A stretch of 64,000 nucleotides of DNA from CAVPCZ01 sp963702445 (GTDB lineage Bacteria; Bacteroidota; Ignavibacteria; UBA10030; UBA6906). The notes below the pieces were generated by a model. The model made no database searches. It worked only from the letters and a program-made list of their open reading frames with translations, and was not told the origin of the DNA. Position 1 is the stretch's first letter. Each line of letters begins with the position of its first letter. This document shows, piece by piece, positions 54,649-64,000 of the stretch. Where the stretch lies: the NCBI GenBank assembly GCA_963702445.1, contig CAVPCZ010000023.1, forward strand, positions 62,001-126,000, given 5' to 3'. Both the position numbers and the translations under genes were made by a program.

Positions 54649-56778
54649 ATGGTCCGATTCCATCGGGTGGGTGTACTGTTTTTTGTTGCTGTTGTGCTCA
54701 TGGGTACTGTTCACCGCGTCCGTGCAGACGAGGGGATGTGGACATTTGACAATCCGCCGCGCAAGCAATTGAAGGAGCTGTATGGTTTCGAGCCCACGCA
54801 GCAGTGGCTCGAACATGTACGACTTTCCTCCGTACGCTTCAACGACGGCGGCTCTGGCGGGTTCGTCAGTCCAAACGGACTGGTCCTCACGAATCATCAC
54901 GTTGCGCGCGGTCAGCTGCAAAAGATGTCCACAGCGTCAAAAGACTATGCGGCCGATGGATTCTACGCAAGAACCCAGGCGGAAGAAATCCGATGCCCTG
55001 ACCTCGAACTAAACGTGCTCGTGTCGATGGAGGACGTCACCCGGCGGGTGATGGCGGCGTTGAAGCCGGGCATGCTTCCGAAGGAGGCCCTCGATGCGCG
55101 CAAGGCGGCGACTGCACTTATCTCTAAAGAGAGCAAGGAAAAGACCGGGCTCCGGTCTGATGTGGTCGGCTTCTACCAGGGGAGCGAGTACTGGCTCTAC
55201 CGGTACAAGAAGTACACCGATGTGCGCCTGGTAATGGCGCCCGAAGTCAGGATCGCCTTCTACGGGGGGGATGCGGACAATTTCACCTACCCGCGCTACG
55301 ATGTGGACATGACCTTCTTCCGCGTCTACGAAAACAACAAGCCGCTCAGGACCGAGCATTACTTCCGCTGGAAAACCGCGGGTGCCGTTGACGGAGAGCT
55401 GGTGTTCGTCACGGGACACCCGGGTTCCACAAATCGTCTGCAGACGCTTGCGCAAACAGAGTACCAGCGCGACCATGCCTATCCGATGCAATTGAAGTCG
55501 AACAAACGGCGCCTTGCACTGCTGAAAGAGTACGCGAAGCGCGGACCGGAACAGGCCCGTCAGGCGGCGGGTCAAATCTTTGGCATCGAGAATTCGCTCA
55601 AAGCTCAAGGGGGCGAGTACGCGGGTCTGCTCGACAAAAACCTGATGGCAGAAAAGGCTGCGGAGGAAAAAGACTTCCGCAGCCGTGTGGAGGAGAACCC
55701 GCTCTGGAAGTCGAAGTACGCCGATGCGTGGGATTCTATCTCCGTGGCGATCGAACGCTCCAAGAAAATGAGCATCTTCAAAACGTACCGGTCGGTGAAG
55801 GGTCGTCTCTTCGGGTTTGCATTGACACTCGCACAGTACGCAAAGGAAAGCACAAAGCCCAATGGTGAGCGCCTGGCAGCATACCAGGATGCAAACCTTG
55901 AATCCACCAAGTTCCGGCTCTTCTCACCGGCCCCCCTCTATCCTGAACTCGAGGAAGTGCAGATGGCCGATGGTTTTGCCGAAGCCCTTGAAAAACTCGG
56001 ACCAAACGACCCGTTCGTGAAGATGTCGCTGGAGGGAAAAGAAGCAGCTGCCGTCGCAGGTGAGCTCGTGAAGGGGACACAGCTGGCCGATCCCTCCCTC
56101 CGGAAGAAGCTGTTTCAAGGAGGGGAAAAAGCCATAGCGGGGTCGACCGATCCGATGATCGTTCTCGCCCGCAATGTGAACGTCCTGCTTGAGGAAATGC
56201 GTGTCTGGGACGAGAAGACCGTCTCGGGGACGATAACGACTGCGGGTGAGAAGCTGGGGCAAGCACGGTTCGCAATCCATGGCAAGAGCAGATATCCCGA
56301 CGCGACCTTCACGCTCCGACTTTCCTACGGAACGGTAAAGGGCTACAACATGAATGGCACGATCGCCCCTTCGAAAACGACACTGTACGGGTTGTTCGAC
56401 CGGGCATACAGTTTTGACCAGAAGGGTGACTTCGCATTGCCTGCCCAGTACATGGAACGGAGGGAGAATCTGGATCTTTCAACACCCATGAACTTCGTGA
56501 GCACATGCGATATCATCGGCGGCAACTCGGGGTCGCCGGTGATCAACAAGAATGGGGAATACGTCGGCCTGGTCTTCGACGGAAATATCGAGAGCCTTCC
56601 GGGCCGGTTCCTGTATACCGAGGAGACCAACCGTTGCGTCTCCGTACATTCGGCGGTGATGATCGAGTGTCTGCGGAAGCTCTATGATGCGGGTGCACTG
56701 GCGGACGAGCTGGAAGGCGGCGCAATGTCGGAAGCGCAACTTCATGAGGAGCCTTCACGCCGGGTGACGGCGGAGTGA
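54649..56778 (+). CDS. S46-family dipeptidyl-peptidase (DPP7/DPP11-like), intact
   Basis: 709 residues, no frameshift, unlike every neighbour. Signal peptide (GVLFFVAVVLMGTVHRVRA). The chymotrypsin-like serine-protease triad is visible: the histidine in SPNGLVLTNHHVARG, the aspartate in GGDADNFTYPRYDVDMTF and the serine in DIIGGNSGSPVINKNG. The family cleaves dipeptides from the N-termini of peptides in the periplasm and is typical of Bacteroidota and relatives that live on proteins. A good Rho-independent terminator follows. Confidence 0.93.
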   Translation: MVRFHRVGVLFFVAVVLMGTVHRVRADEGMWTFDNPPRKQLKELYGFEPTQQWLEHVRLSSVRFNDGGSGGFVSPNGLVLTNHHVARGQLQKMSTASKDYAADGFYARTQAEEIRCPDLELNVLVSMEDVTRRVMAALKPGMLPKEALDARKAATALISKESKEKTGLRSDVVGFYQGSEYWLYRYKKYTDVRLVMAPEVRIAFYGGDADNFTYPRYDVDMTFFRVYENNKPLRTEHYFRWKTAGAVDGELVFVTGHPGSTNRLQTLAQTEYQRDHAYPMQLKSNKRRLALLKEYAKRGPEQARQAAGQIFGIENSLKAQGGEYAGLLDKNLMAEKAAEEKDFRSRVEENPLWKSKYADAWDSISVAIERSKKMSIFKTYRSVKGRLFGFALTLAQYAKESTKPNGERLAAYQDANLESTKFRLFSPAPLYPELEEVQMADGFAEALEKLGPNDPFVKMSLEGKEAAAVAGELVKGTQLADPSLRKKLFQGGEKAIAGSTDPMIVLARNVNVLLEEMRVWDEKTVSGTITTAGEKLGQARFAIHGKSRYPDATFTLRLSYGTVKGYNMNGTIAPSKTTLYGLFDRAYSFDQKGDFALPAQYMERRENLDLSTPMNFVSTCDIIGGNSGSPVINKNGEYVGLVFDGNIESLPGRFLYTEETNRCVSVHSAVMIECLRKLYDAGALADELEGGAMSEAQLHEEPSRRVTAE

Positions 56779-56830
56779 CGACCGTATGAAGAGGCGCACA
56801 TCATAAAGAGCATGTGCCCAGGACAATCGC

Positions 56831-56862
56831 GGGGCGTCCCTTTGAGGGCGCCCCTTTTTTTT
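56831..56862 (+). terminator. Rho-independent terminator after the S46 peptidase gene
   Basis: GGGGCG (56831-56836) pairs with CGCCCC (56849-56854), extended inside by CCC/GGG, and is followed by eight T (56855-56862). It isolates the peptidase gene from the xanthine dehydrogenase operon. A second hairpin, CCGGGG/CCCCGG at 56881-56898, follows. Confidence 0.8.
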
Positions 56863-56913
56863 CGGATGCCGGCAGTTCATCCGGGGCGGGAACCCCGGCC
56901 ACGCGGGGGATGG

Positions 56914-56942
56914 TTGATTGTGCCTGCGGATTGTCGTACATT
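56914..56942 (+). promoter_or_regulatory. Candidate promoter of the xanthine dehydrogenase-BMC operon
   Basis: TTGATT (56914-56919) and TACATT (56937-56942) with a 17-nt spacer. The ATG of xdhA is 44 nt downstream. The hairpin-forming palindrome CCGGGG/CCCCGG at 56881-56898 lies just upstream of the -35. Confidence 0.45.
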
Positions 56943-56985
56943 CAGAAAAGAAATTGTGTTGCGCAACCCAGGTGCTGCCCCCCGC

Positions 56986-58444
56986 ATGCAGGATTGTGTT
57001 CAGTGTGTTCTTGATGACCGGCTCATCCGGATTCCCTTCACGCCCTCCTCGGCGTATCGCCCCACAACAACGGTCCTCCAATATCTGCGCTCGCTCCCCG
57101 GGCATCATGGAACAAAGGAAGGGTGTGCGGAAGGGGACTGCGGGGCATGTACGGTGGTCCTGGCCGAAGAATCCGCTCCGGGCTGCCTGACCTATCGTGC
57201 TGTTGACTCGTGCCTGGTGTTCCTCCCCATGGTTCACGGGAAGCAGATCATCACCGTCGAGAATCTCCGGGAGAAGAATGGCGCTCTGCACCCGGTCCAG
57301 CGCGCTCTGGTCGCCCTTCACGGCAGCCAGTGCGGCTTCTGTACTCCCGGCATAGTGATGTCCCTTTTTACACTTTACAAGAGCGGGCGGGTGCCGGACC
57401 GTCGACTCGTGGTGGACGCGTTGTCGGGAAATCTCTGCAGGTGCACCGGTTACCGTTCGGTCATCGATGCCGCTCTTGAGGCCTGAGCGGGGACAGACAT
57501 GACCGGTTACCGGTCAGGAAACGACGGTCTGTTCACTCCTCCGCGGGATTCCCCGGGAAACGCTTCTTCTCGATACCGGGACCAGCGGTACTGCCGCCCC
57601 TCCAGCCTGGCGGAAGCGCTGGGGTACCGGGCGGAACACCCTGAAGCGCTGGTGCTCTCCGGTGCAACGGACGTAGCGTTCCGCGTCACAAAAAAGCGGA
57701 ACACCTCGCCTCGATACTGGACCTTTCAGGGATTCCCGAGCTGCGCACCCTGCGTGCGGAGGGAGAAATGCTTGCCATCGGTGCAGGGGTGACACTCCAG
57801 GATATCCTGACCGGCAGCAGGCGGGTTGTGCGTTCTGGGGCACAGCTTTCCGTCTTTGGCTCCCGGCAGATCAGGTCGATGGCGACTCTCGGGGGCAATC
57901 TCGGACCGCCTCGCCGATCAGCGATACGATTCCCGTCCTTGTCGCCCTGAAGGCCGGTGTGAGGCTGAGAAATCCGGCGGATCACGGTTGGTGCCCGTGG
58001 AAAGTTCGTCGACGGATACCGCAAGAACGTCTGTGCAGCGGACGAACTGATCACGTCCATCATGATCCCGGAGATACCGGAGCGGTACGATTGTCCGTTC
58101 CTACAAGATTTCGCGCAGGCGCGACATCGATATTCTCGGTGAGTGCCTGTTTCCGGTTGACGCTCGACGGAGCGGGGCATGTGTCGTCAACCGTTCTCGC
58201 ATTCGGAGGGATGGCGGCGACTGTCGGGCGTGCACGTCATGTCGAGGCGGTGCTCCAGGGGTACACGATGGAACCGCAACAGCGTGGTCACGGCGGCGAA
58301 AGAGCTGGCAAACGATTTTACGCCTATCAGCGATGTCCGCGGGTCGGCGAGCTTCCGTATGACGGTAGCGCGGAACCTTCTGCTCGGTTCTGGGAGGATG
58401 TGGGTGCCGGTGTGGCAACGGGCGGCGAGAAGGTTGAGGCGTAG
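56986..58444 (+). CDS. xdhA: Xanthine dehydrogenase small subunit (2Fe-2S plus FAD), frameshifted
   Basis: The N-terminal ~165 residues are intact: a plant-type [2Fe-2S] domain with KEGCAEGDCGACTVV, then the helical [2Fe-2S] domain with SQCGFCTPGIVM and LSGNLCRCTGYRSVI. A stop at 57484 would end it as a separate protein. However, the next frames continue as ETTVCSLLRGIPRETLLLD, then SSLAEALGYRAEHPEALVL and SGATDVAFRVTKK, FGSRQIRSMATLGGNLG and VLAFGGMAATVGRARHVEAV, the FAD domain of fused XdhA. I read it as one ~485-residue gene with at least five indels ending at 58444. Electrons would pass from the molybdenum subunit through 2Fe-2S to FAD. Confidence 0.8.
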
Positions 58445-58445
58445 A

Positions 58446-60806
58446 ATGAGCGTGCAGACAGCACATGAGAGCGCAGAAGGGCACGTCACCGGCACGGCGG
58501 TGTATGTGGACGATATGGCCGTGCCCGAGCAAATGCTCCATGGCCGGGTCGTCTGCAGCCCGCATGCACATGCGAAGATCCTCTCCATCGACCTGGCGGC
58601 GGCCCGTGCGGTCACCGGGGTGCACGCGGTGCTCTCCGTTCCGGGAGATTCCCGGACACAATAAGGTGGGCCCGGTTGTCAAAGATGAACCGTGCCTCGC
58701 TGAGGAGGAGGTCCTCTGTGTCGGGCAGGCGGTTGCGCTCATCGCCGCGGAGACGGAAGAGCAGTGCCGCGAGGCGGAACGGCTGTTGCGCATTTCCTAC
58801 GAACCCCTTGAAGCGGTGCTCGACTACGAAGGGCGATGGAGAGGGGGATGCTGATGGGACCGCCGCGTCTCATGGAGCGGGGCGACGTTGCTGCCGCTCT
58901 GCTGAATGCCCCGCACCGACTGAGCGGCGAATTGGAGACCGGTGCGCAGGAACACTGGTACCTCGAGACGCAGGTCTGCCCTCTGCGTCCCCGGCGAAGG
59001 ACATGGATGACCGTGTATTCAGCTCCACGCAGAACCGATCGGAAACGCAGACGCTGGTGGCCGAAGTGCTGGGGATCCCACGCAATGACGTCGACGTGGA
59101 GGTCCGGCGTATCGGGGGTGGGTTCGGCGGGAAGGAGACCCAGGCCAACCATACGTCGCCTGCTGGGCGGCGCTCCTCGCCGCGGCGACGGGCCGTCCGG
59201 TGAAAATCCGGCTGTTCCGCGACGACGACATGATCATGACCGGCAAACGCCACCGGTTCCTCTCGCGCTACGAGGCCGGGTTCGATGCGCGGGGTCGGCT
59301 GCTGGCGGTGACGGATCGAGCTGAACAGCGACGCCGGCATGGCGACGGACTCTCGCACGCGATCATGGAGCGGGCGATGCTCCACGCGCGACAACGCCTA
59401 CTTCGTCCCGGCGATGTCGGTCACGGGCTGCGTCTGGAAGACGCACCATCCCTCCAACACCGCTTTCCGGGGATTCGGCGGGCCGCAGGGGATGGCCGTG
59501 ATGGAAGACGGTGATCGACAGGGTCGCGCGGTCCCTCGGCATGGATCCGGCCGAGGTCCGCGCACGAACTTCTACGGCACGGAGACCCGGAACGTGACCC
59601 ACTACGGCCAGACGGTCGAACGAGAACAGGCTCCCCGTCATCGTTCGAGCGGCTCACGCGCTCCTCGGACTATGCCGCGCGGCGGAAGCCGGCGAACGGC
59701 AGTTCAATGCATGGCAGGAGTTCCGGAAACGCGGGCTCGCGCTGACGCCGGTGAAGTTCGGCATCTCCTTCACCACGACATTCCTGAACCAGGCGGGCGC
59801 GCTCGTGCTCGTGTACGACGACGGGACCGTCCTCGTCAACCATGGCGGCACGGAAATGGGACAGGGGCTCCACACGAAGATCCGGCAGATCGCCGCGACG
59901 GAATTCGGCGTCGATCTTGATCGCGTGCGGGTGAGTCCGACCAGCGACCGACAAGGTCCCCAATACCCCGCCGACCGCCGCCTCCTCCGGAACCGACCTG
60001 AACGGCGCGGCGGTGAAGAACGCCGTGGAAACGCTCAAAGACCGCATCGCCCGGGCCCTGGCCCCGATCTTCTCCGGATCCGGCGGAGGAGCAGGCCACG
60101 ACACCCGCGGACATCCTGTTCTGCGGAAATGCAGCTTCCGACGCCCACCATCCTGACGCGCCGGATGCCCTTCGCCGAGGCGATGGCACGGCTGTCGCAT
60201 CTGCGGCAGGTGAGCCTGAGCGCCACGGGCTTCTACCGGACGCCGGGCATCGGCTGGGACAAGCGGACGTTCGAAGGGCGGCCCTTCCACTACTATGCAT
60301 TCGGGATGGCGGTTTCCGAGGTGGAGGTGGACATGCTGACGGGGCGCCATCGATTGCTCCGGACCGACATCCTCCACGACGTCGGGGAATCGATGAACCC
60401 GGGGATCGACCTCGGGCAGATCAGGGAGGATACATCCAGGGAGTCGGCTGGGTGCACGACCGAGGAGATGCTGTGGGACGACGAGCGGACATCTCCTGAC
60501 CCATTCTCCGGACACCTACAAGATCCCGACCGACAGGATGTCCCCCTCGATTTCCGGGTCGAAATCCTTCCCGGGGGTGCCCAACGCGGGCACGATACGG
60601 AAGAGCAAAGCGGTGGGCGAACCGCCCTTCATGCTTGCCTTCTCCGTCTGGCTGGCAATCAAGGATGCACTCTCGGCGGTGGGCGGTCATCAACACGAGC
60701 CGCGATTACGCTCCCCGCAACACGTGAAGTGATCCTTGCTGCAGCGGAGGGTTTGCGGTGGACGTGCGACCGCCACGTTGCCACAGCACAGGACCAGCGG
60801 CGGTGA
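58446..60806 (+). CDS. xdhB: Xanthine dehydrogenase molybdenum subunit, frameshifted
   Basis: About 785 residues spread over many frames. Opening MSVQTAHESAEGHVTGTAVY, then PHAHAKILSIDLAAARA. The substrate-pocket residues of genuine xanthine dehydrogenases are all present: EHWYLETQ (Glu at about 58965), AFRGFGGPQG (Arg at about 59468) and KAVGEPPFML (the catalytic Glu at about 60619). The molybdopterin motif GGGFGGKE and NHGGTEMGQGLHTK are also there. Aldehyde oxidases lack the first Glu and the Arg, so hypoxanthine/xanthine is the likely substrate. It starts 1 nt after xdhA; the end is TREVILAAAEGLRW followed by TGA. Confidence 0.85.
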
Positions 60807-60837
60807 ATTCACCTTTTCTCCTATCCAGGACAAACCG

Positions 60838-62149
60838 ATGACGTTGCAGGAACAGCTCCGACAGGCTGGTGTGGTTGGCGCGGGCGGAGCGGGATTCCCC
60901 GCTCATGTAAAGGCGGGGGCAAAAGCGGACACCGTCATCGCCAATGGCGCCGAGTGCGAGCCGTTGATTCACAAGGATCTGGCTGTCATGACCCGGCATG
61001 CGCCCGAGATTGTCCGGGGGGTCCGGTTGTTGATGCAGGCCACAGGCGCACTAGCGCGGGATTATCGGCGTCAAGGAGAAGAATGCCGGCGCGATCGCGG
61101 CGCTCCGGGCTGCGATCGACGGCAAGGACATCACCCTCCATCTCCTCGGGATTTTTATCCTTCCGGCGACGAATATATCCTGGTCTATGAGGCGACCGGA
61201 CGCCTCATTCCCCCGCAGGGGATTCCGCTGGATGTCGGTGTGGTTGTGAACAACGTCGAAACGCTCTACAAATCGCACGGGCTGCCGACGGGAATCCGGT
61301 CACGAGAAAGCCGTGACCGTGGCGGGGGCGGTCAACACCCGTCGACATTTTGCGTCCTCTCGGCACGCCCTTCCGTGACGTGATTGCGGCTGCCGGAGGG
61401 GCCACTGTGGCGACCTCCGGAGTCTTTGTGGGCGGCATCATGATGGGAGACTGGAGTTTGATCTGGACCAGCCGATCACCAAGACCACAGCCGGCCTGGT
61501 CGTTCTTCCGCGGACCATACACTGGTTCGCAAGAAAGAACCTGCCGAGTCCGCAATGCACCGGATCGGGAAGTCGGCCTGCGACCAGTGCAGCTACTGTA
61601 CGGAATTCTGCCCCCGGTCCCTTCTGGGATATGATGTCCAGCCGCACAAGGTGATGCGGAGTCTCGGTTTCACCAAAACGGGTGAGGCGTACTGGAGCCA
61701 GTACGCCGCACTTTGTGCGCCTGCGGCTTGTGCACCCTCTACGCATGTCCGGAAAGCCCGCTCCCGAAGGAAGCCTGCGACCAGGGGAAAGGCGCAGATG
61801 AAAGCCAGTGGCATGCGCTGGTCCGGTCAGAAGGACGTCCACCGCCGGGCATGCCATGTATACAGGTCGGCGGACGCCGTTGAAGCTGCTGGCCAAGCGC
61901 CTCGGCCTCGCCGCTATGAGAGCCCCGCGCACTTTGTGGATCTGACGCTCAAACCGCATCGCAGTGCGGATTCCGCTCTCCCAGCATATGGGGGCGCCAT
62001 GCTCTTCCAGACGGTCGGGGTGGGGGATCGTGTCCATCGGGGCAGTGCATCGGCGAGATCCCGGAACAGACACTGGGGGCGCGTGTGCATGCCAGCATTG
62101 ATGGCATGGTGACACGGTGAACGAGACGATCGTCATCGAGAGAAGGTGA
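60838..62149 (+). CDS. pduS: PduS/RnfC-like Fe-S flavoprotein (BMC-associated), frameshifted
   Basis: About 437 residues when corrected. The opening LRQAGVVGAGGAGFPAHVKA and VIANGAECEPLIHKDLAVM are closest to PduS-type cobalamin reductases of metabolosomes within the RnfC superfamily. PPQGIPLDVGVVVNNVET is the NADH/FMN region. SACDQCSYCTEFCPR and a second group ACGLCTLYACPE are [4Fe-4S] motifs. The protein ends IDGMVTRVNETIVIE. PduS oxidises NADH and partners with the shell protein PduT. It lies 31 nt after xdhB and 3 nt before the BMC gene. At least six indels are present. Confidence 0.8.
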
Positions 62150-62152
62150 AGT

Positions 62153-62691
62153 ATGCAGAAGAGCGCTATCGGACTCATCGAGTTGTCGAGCATTGCATCG
62201 GGATTCGCTGTCGCCGATGCCATGTTGAAGGCTGCGGAGGTGGAAATCCTCCTGTCGCGTTCCATCTGCTCGGGGAAGTACATGGTGCTGGTGGGTGGCG
62301 ACGTGCCGGGGTCACCGCCAGTGTTGACGCCGGAATCGTGGCGGGCCACGAAGCGGTAATCGATACCTTCGTCATTCCGAACGTCCATCCTCGATTTTCG
62401 CCGCCCTCGGAGCAACGGTGGGAACCTGGAAGCGCTGGGGGTCATCAAGCCTTCTCCGTCGCCTCGATGATCGAAGCCGCCGACGCGGCGGCAAAATCTG
62501 CGAGGGTCAGCTCCTTGAAGTCCGCCTCGGCCATGGCTCTCGGCGGCAAACTTCGTCACGCTCACCGGCGATGTGGCGGCCGCCCAGGCGGCGGTGGATG
62601 CGGGGGCCGCCGTGGTGGCGGCAAAAGGAATGCTCGTGAACAAAGTGGTCATTGCGGCGCCACCAGGGAATTGCTGTCGGAGATTGTGTAG
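62153..62691 (+). CDS. pduT: PduT-like tandem BMC-domain shell protein, frameshifted
   Basis: About 180 residues with two BMC domains. The first (MQKSAIGLIELSSIASGF, ADAMLKAAEVEILLS) carries Cys39 in RSICSGKYMVLVGGDV, aligned with the pore cysteine through which PduT holds a [4Fe-4S] cluster on the trimer axis. The second (MALGGK, then NFVTLTGDVAAAQAAVDAG and VVAAKGMLVNKVVIAAP) has no such Cys, as in PduT. The C-terminus TRELLSEIV ends at a TAG at 62689-62691. It would form a shell facet with an electron-conducting centre. Indels are near 62335, 62420, 62500 and 62660. No other BMC genes are in the window. Confidence 0.82.
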
Positions 62692-62845
62692 ACGGTGGAT
62701 CCACGGCGAAGCGGTGACTCTCCCACCCGTTACAGCATCGCGAAACAACGGTACGGTGTGCATGTCCGAGAATGTCCGATGTGAGACAGCGGGCTCGAAT
62801 GTGTCAGGCCGTACCATAAGGCAGAGGAGAAGGAGAAGGAGAAGA

Positions 62846-64000
62846 ATGCAGAGAACCATTGTGCTGCCACTCGTCGTCTTGTTGACATGTCTGACGCTCG
62901 CCATCGGATGGGGGGAAGGAACAGGACCTTGCGCGCGGCTCGTCGAGTATTGACGCGGAAAGCGTTTCCCGCCATCTGGCCTTTCTTGCGTCGGATATGC
63001 TGCAGGGACGGAACACCCCCAGTCCGGGACTGGATAGCGCGGCAGCCTATATTGCACGTGAGTTCGCCCGCTCGGGCGTGCGCCCGTGCAGGGGAGCTAC
63101 TACCAGCCCGTGCATTTGAACATCATCTCGCTGGGAGACACGAATGCCCTCCGGGTGACTGCGGCCGGCGTCGCCGAAGAGTTCGCCATTAAAGAATGAC
63201 GTTCACGCCCTTTGACAACACGGGAGGCGGAGAGGTGGAGGGGGACTCGTCTTTGCGGGATACGGAATCAGCGCGCCGGAGTACGCGTATGATGATTATG
63301 CCGGCCTCGATGTGAAAGGAAAAATCGTGCTGGTCCTGCGGCACGAACCGGGGGAGGAGGATTCCGCTTCCGTGTTCCGGGGAAGAGATCCACCGAATAC
63401 TCCAATGTCACCAGCAAAACACGGCAGGCGATCGAGCGCGGAGCGAAGGCCGTCCTGGTCATGACGGACCCGCTCAATCACACCTCATTGACGCCCCGCG
63501 GGTTCCCGTGGCCCTCGCTCTCGAAACTGATGCCGCGGGATGCCCTTCCCATGACGCTTGCCATGGACTGGGATGGGAAAAATTCCCGTGGTGCACGTCG
63601 GCGAAAAGGTCATGGTCCGCCTCTTCGGGTCCGTCGATTCGCTGGTCCGCCTCCAGGCATCCATCGATCGCGCGTTCACCCCCCGCTCGTTCGTTCTCTC
63701 CGGCGTTCGGGTCCGGGTGCCAGACGTCGATTGTGGTCAGGGACATTCTGACGCAGAATGTGGTCGGGGTCATTGAGGGATCGGATTCGGTGCGGGCGAA
63801 GGAGGTCGTCGTGATCGGGGCGCACTATGACCATGTGGGCGTCAAACGGAACACGAAGACAGGCGAGGATTCCGTCTACAACGGCGCTGATGATAACGCG
63901 TCGGGGACGGCGGCCCTGCTGGAGGTGGCCCGGGCATTCGGGGGCATGGGGCGGGCACCGCGGCGTTCGGTGTTGCTGATCGCCTTTGCCGGCGAGGAAA
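62846..64000 (+). CDS. M28-family metallopeptidase, 3' partial and frameshifted
   Basis: Signal peptide (TIVLPLVVLLTCLTLAIG) after a GA-rich ribosome-binding region. Then SIDAESVSRHLAFLASDMLQG, YGISAPEYAYDDYAGLDVKGK (PA-type domain), VVVIGAHYDHVGVKRN and NGADDNASGTAALLEVARAF, with the M28 zinc ligands His and Asp. The last residues are LIAFAGEE, where the catalytic Glu would be, at the right edge of the window. Exported aminopeptidase. Indels are near 62925, 63090, 63200, 63380, 63580 and 63725. It may be read from the same transcript as the BMC gene 154 nt upstream, but nothing ties its function to it. Confidence 0.82.

Noticed and set aside
61438..63057. 539-residue minus-strand ORF opposite pduS and pduT
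   Set aside because: Plus strand shows ordered PduS and BMC motifs; this frame shows none.
46479..64000. Programmed frameshifting as explanation for broken genes
   Set aside because: Breaks are many per gene, occur in both directions, have no shared slippery sequence and affect families never known to use recoding.
1..64000. tRNA, rRNA, CRISPR array, insertion sequence or prophage
   Set aside because: No cloverleaf, rRNA, regularly spaced repeat, transposase or phage structural motif could be recognised by reading; short RNAs could still be missed without a covariance search.

Overview
The window looks like one contig from a bacterium of the FCB group, closest in style to Ignavibacteria, Kapabacteria or Bacteroidota-Chlorobi relatives. 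The evidence is a type IX secretion sorting tail (QNYPNPFNP) on the 20275-21201 product, a GWxTD-domain protein (52017-53537), an S46 dipeptidyl-peptidase (54649-56778), a CsgG-like protein and TonB-dependent uptake. Base composition is moderately high GC. No rRNA, tRNA or CRISPR array was seen. The assignment rests on gene content only.

Layout. 1-2621: a thiol/redox and metal cluster (UPF0718 permease, two thioredoxin-like proteins, CcdA, a small ferredoxin). 2733-3833: a URO-D-superfamily enzyme. 3840-10138: a high-GC, minus-strand sugar-catabolism operon (aldolase, FGGY kinase, L-fucose-isomerase-like protein, DUF4432 epimerase, amidohydrolase) with a candidate operator upstream. 10605-15503: a nickel-type uptake operon (NikR, TonB receptor, ECF S component, methyltransferase, EcfT, EcfA) with a candidate NikR operator. 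15576-16327: a peroxiredoxin remnant and a DUF134 protein. 16713-25145: a GlcD/GlcF-type fusion, a lipoprotein, a T9SS cargo protein, a hydrolase, an enolase-superfamily enzyme and a CsgG-like protein. 25236-41902: housekeeping genes (Sua5 family, der, a CoA-disulfide-reductase-like enzyme, upp, a RelA/SpoT protein, ruvX, mtgA, an AlbA_2 protein, a SpoU methylase, cmk, ispH, rpsA, mtaB, a DUF512 protein, truA), often with 4-nt stop/start overlaps. 41899-46243: a pectin/hemicellulose module (GH43, pectinesterase, tagaturonate epimerase). 46479-64000: comM, isocitrate dehydrogenase, two M16 peptidase-family genes, a GWxTD protein, dus, the S46 peptidase, then a tightly packed operon of xanthine dehydrogenase (xdhA, xdhB), a PduS/RnfC-like Fe-S flavoprotein and a PduT-like tandem bacterial-microcompartment shell protein, followed by an M28 peptidase that runs off the end.

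The standout is 56986-62691. A purine-type molybdenum hydroxylase, recognised from residues near the molybdenum centre, is co-directional and almost contiguous with a PduS-like electron-transfer protein and a BMC shell protein that carries the PduT-type pore cysteine. This suggests a redox conduit linking purine hydroxylation to a microcompartment shell.

Sequence quality matters. Almost every gene after about 46.7 kb is broken by single-base indels while its motifs persist in alternating frames. Isolated frameshifts also occur in the sugar kinase (about 7.71 kb), ispH (about 35.32 kb) and pectinesterase (about 44.46 kb). I treat these as probable base-level assembly errors and give whole-gene spans.
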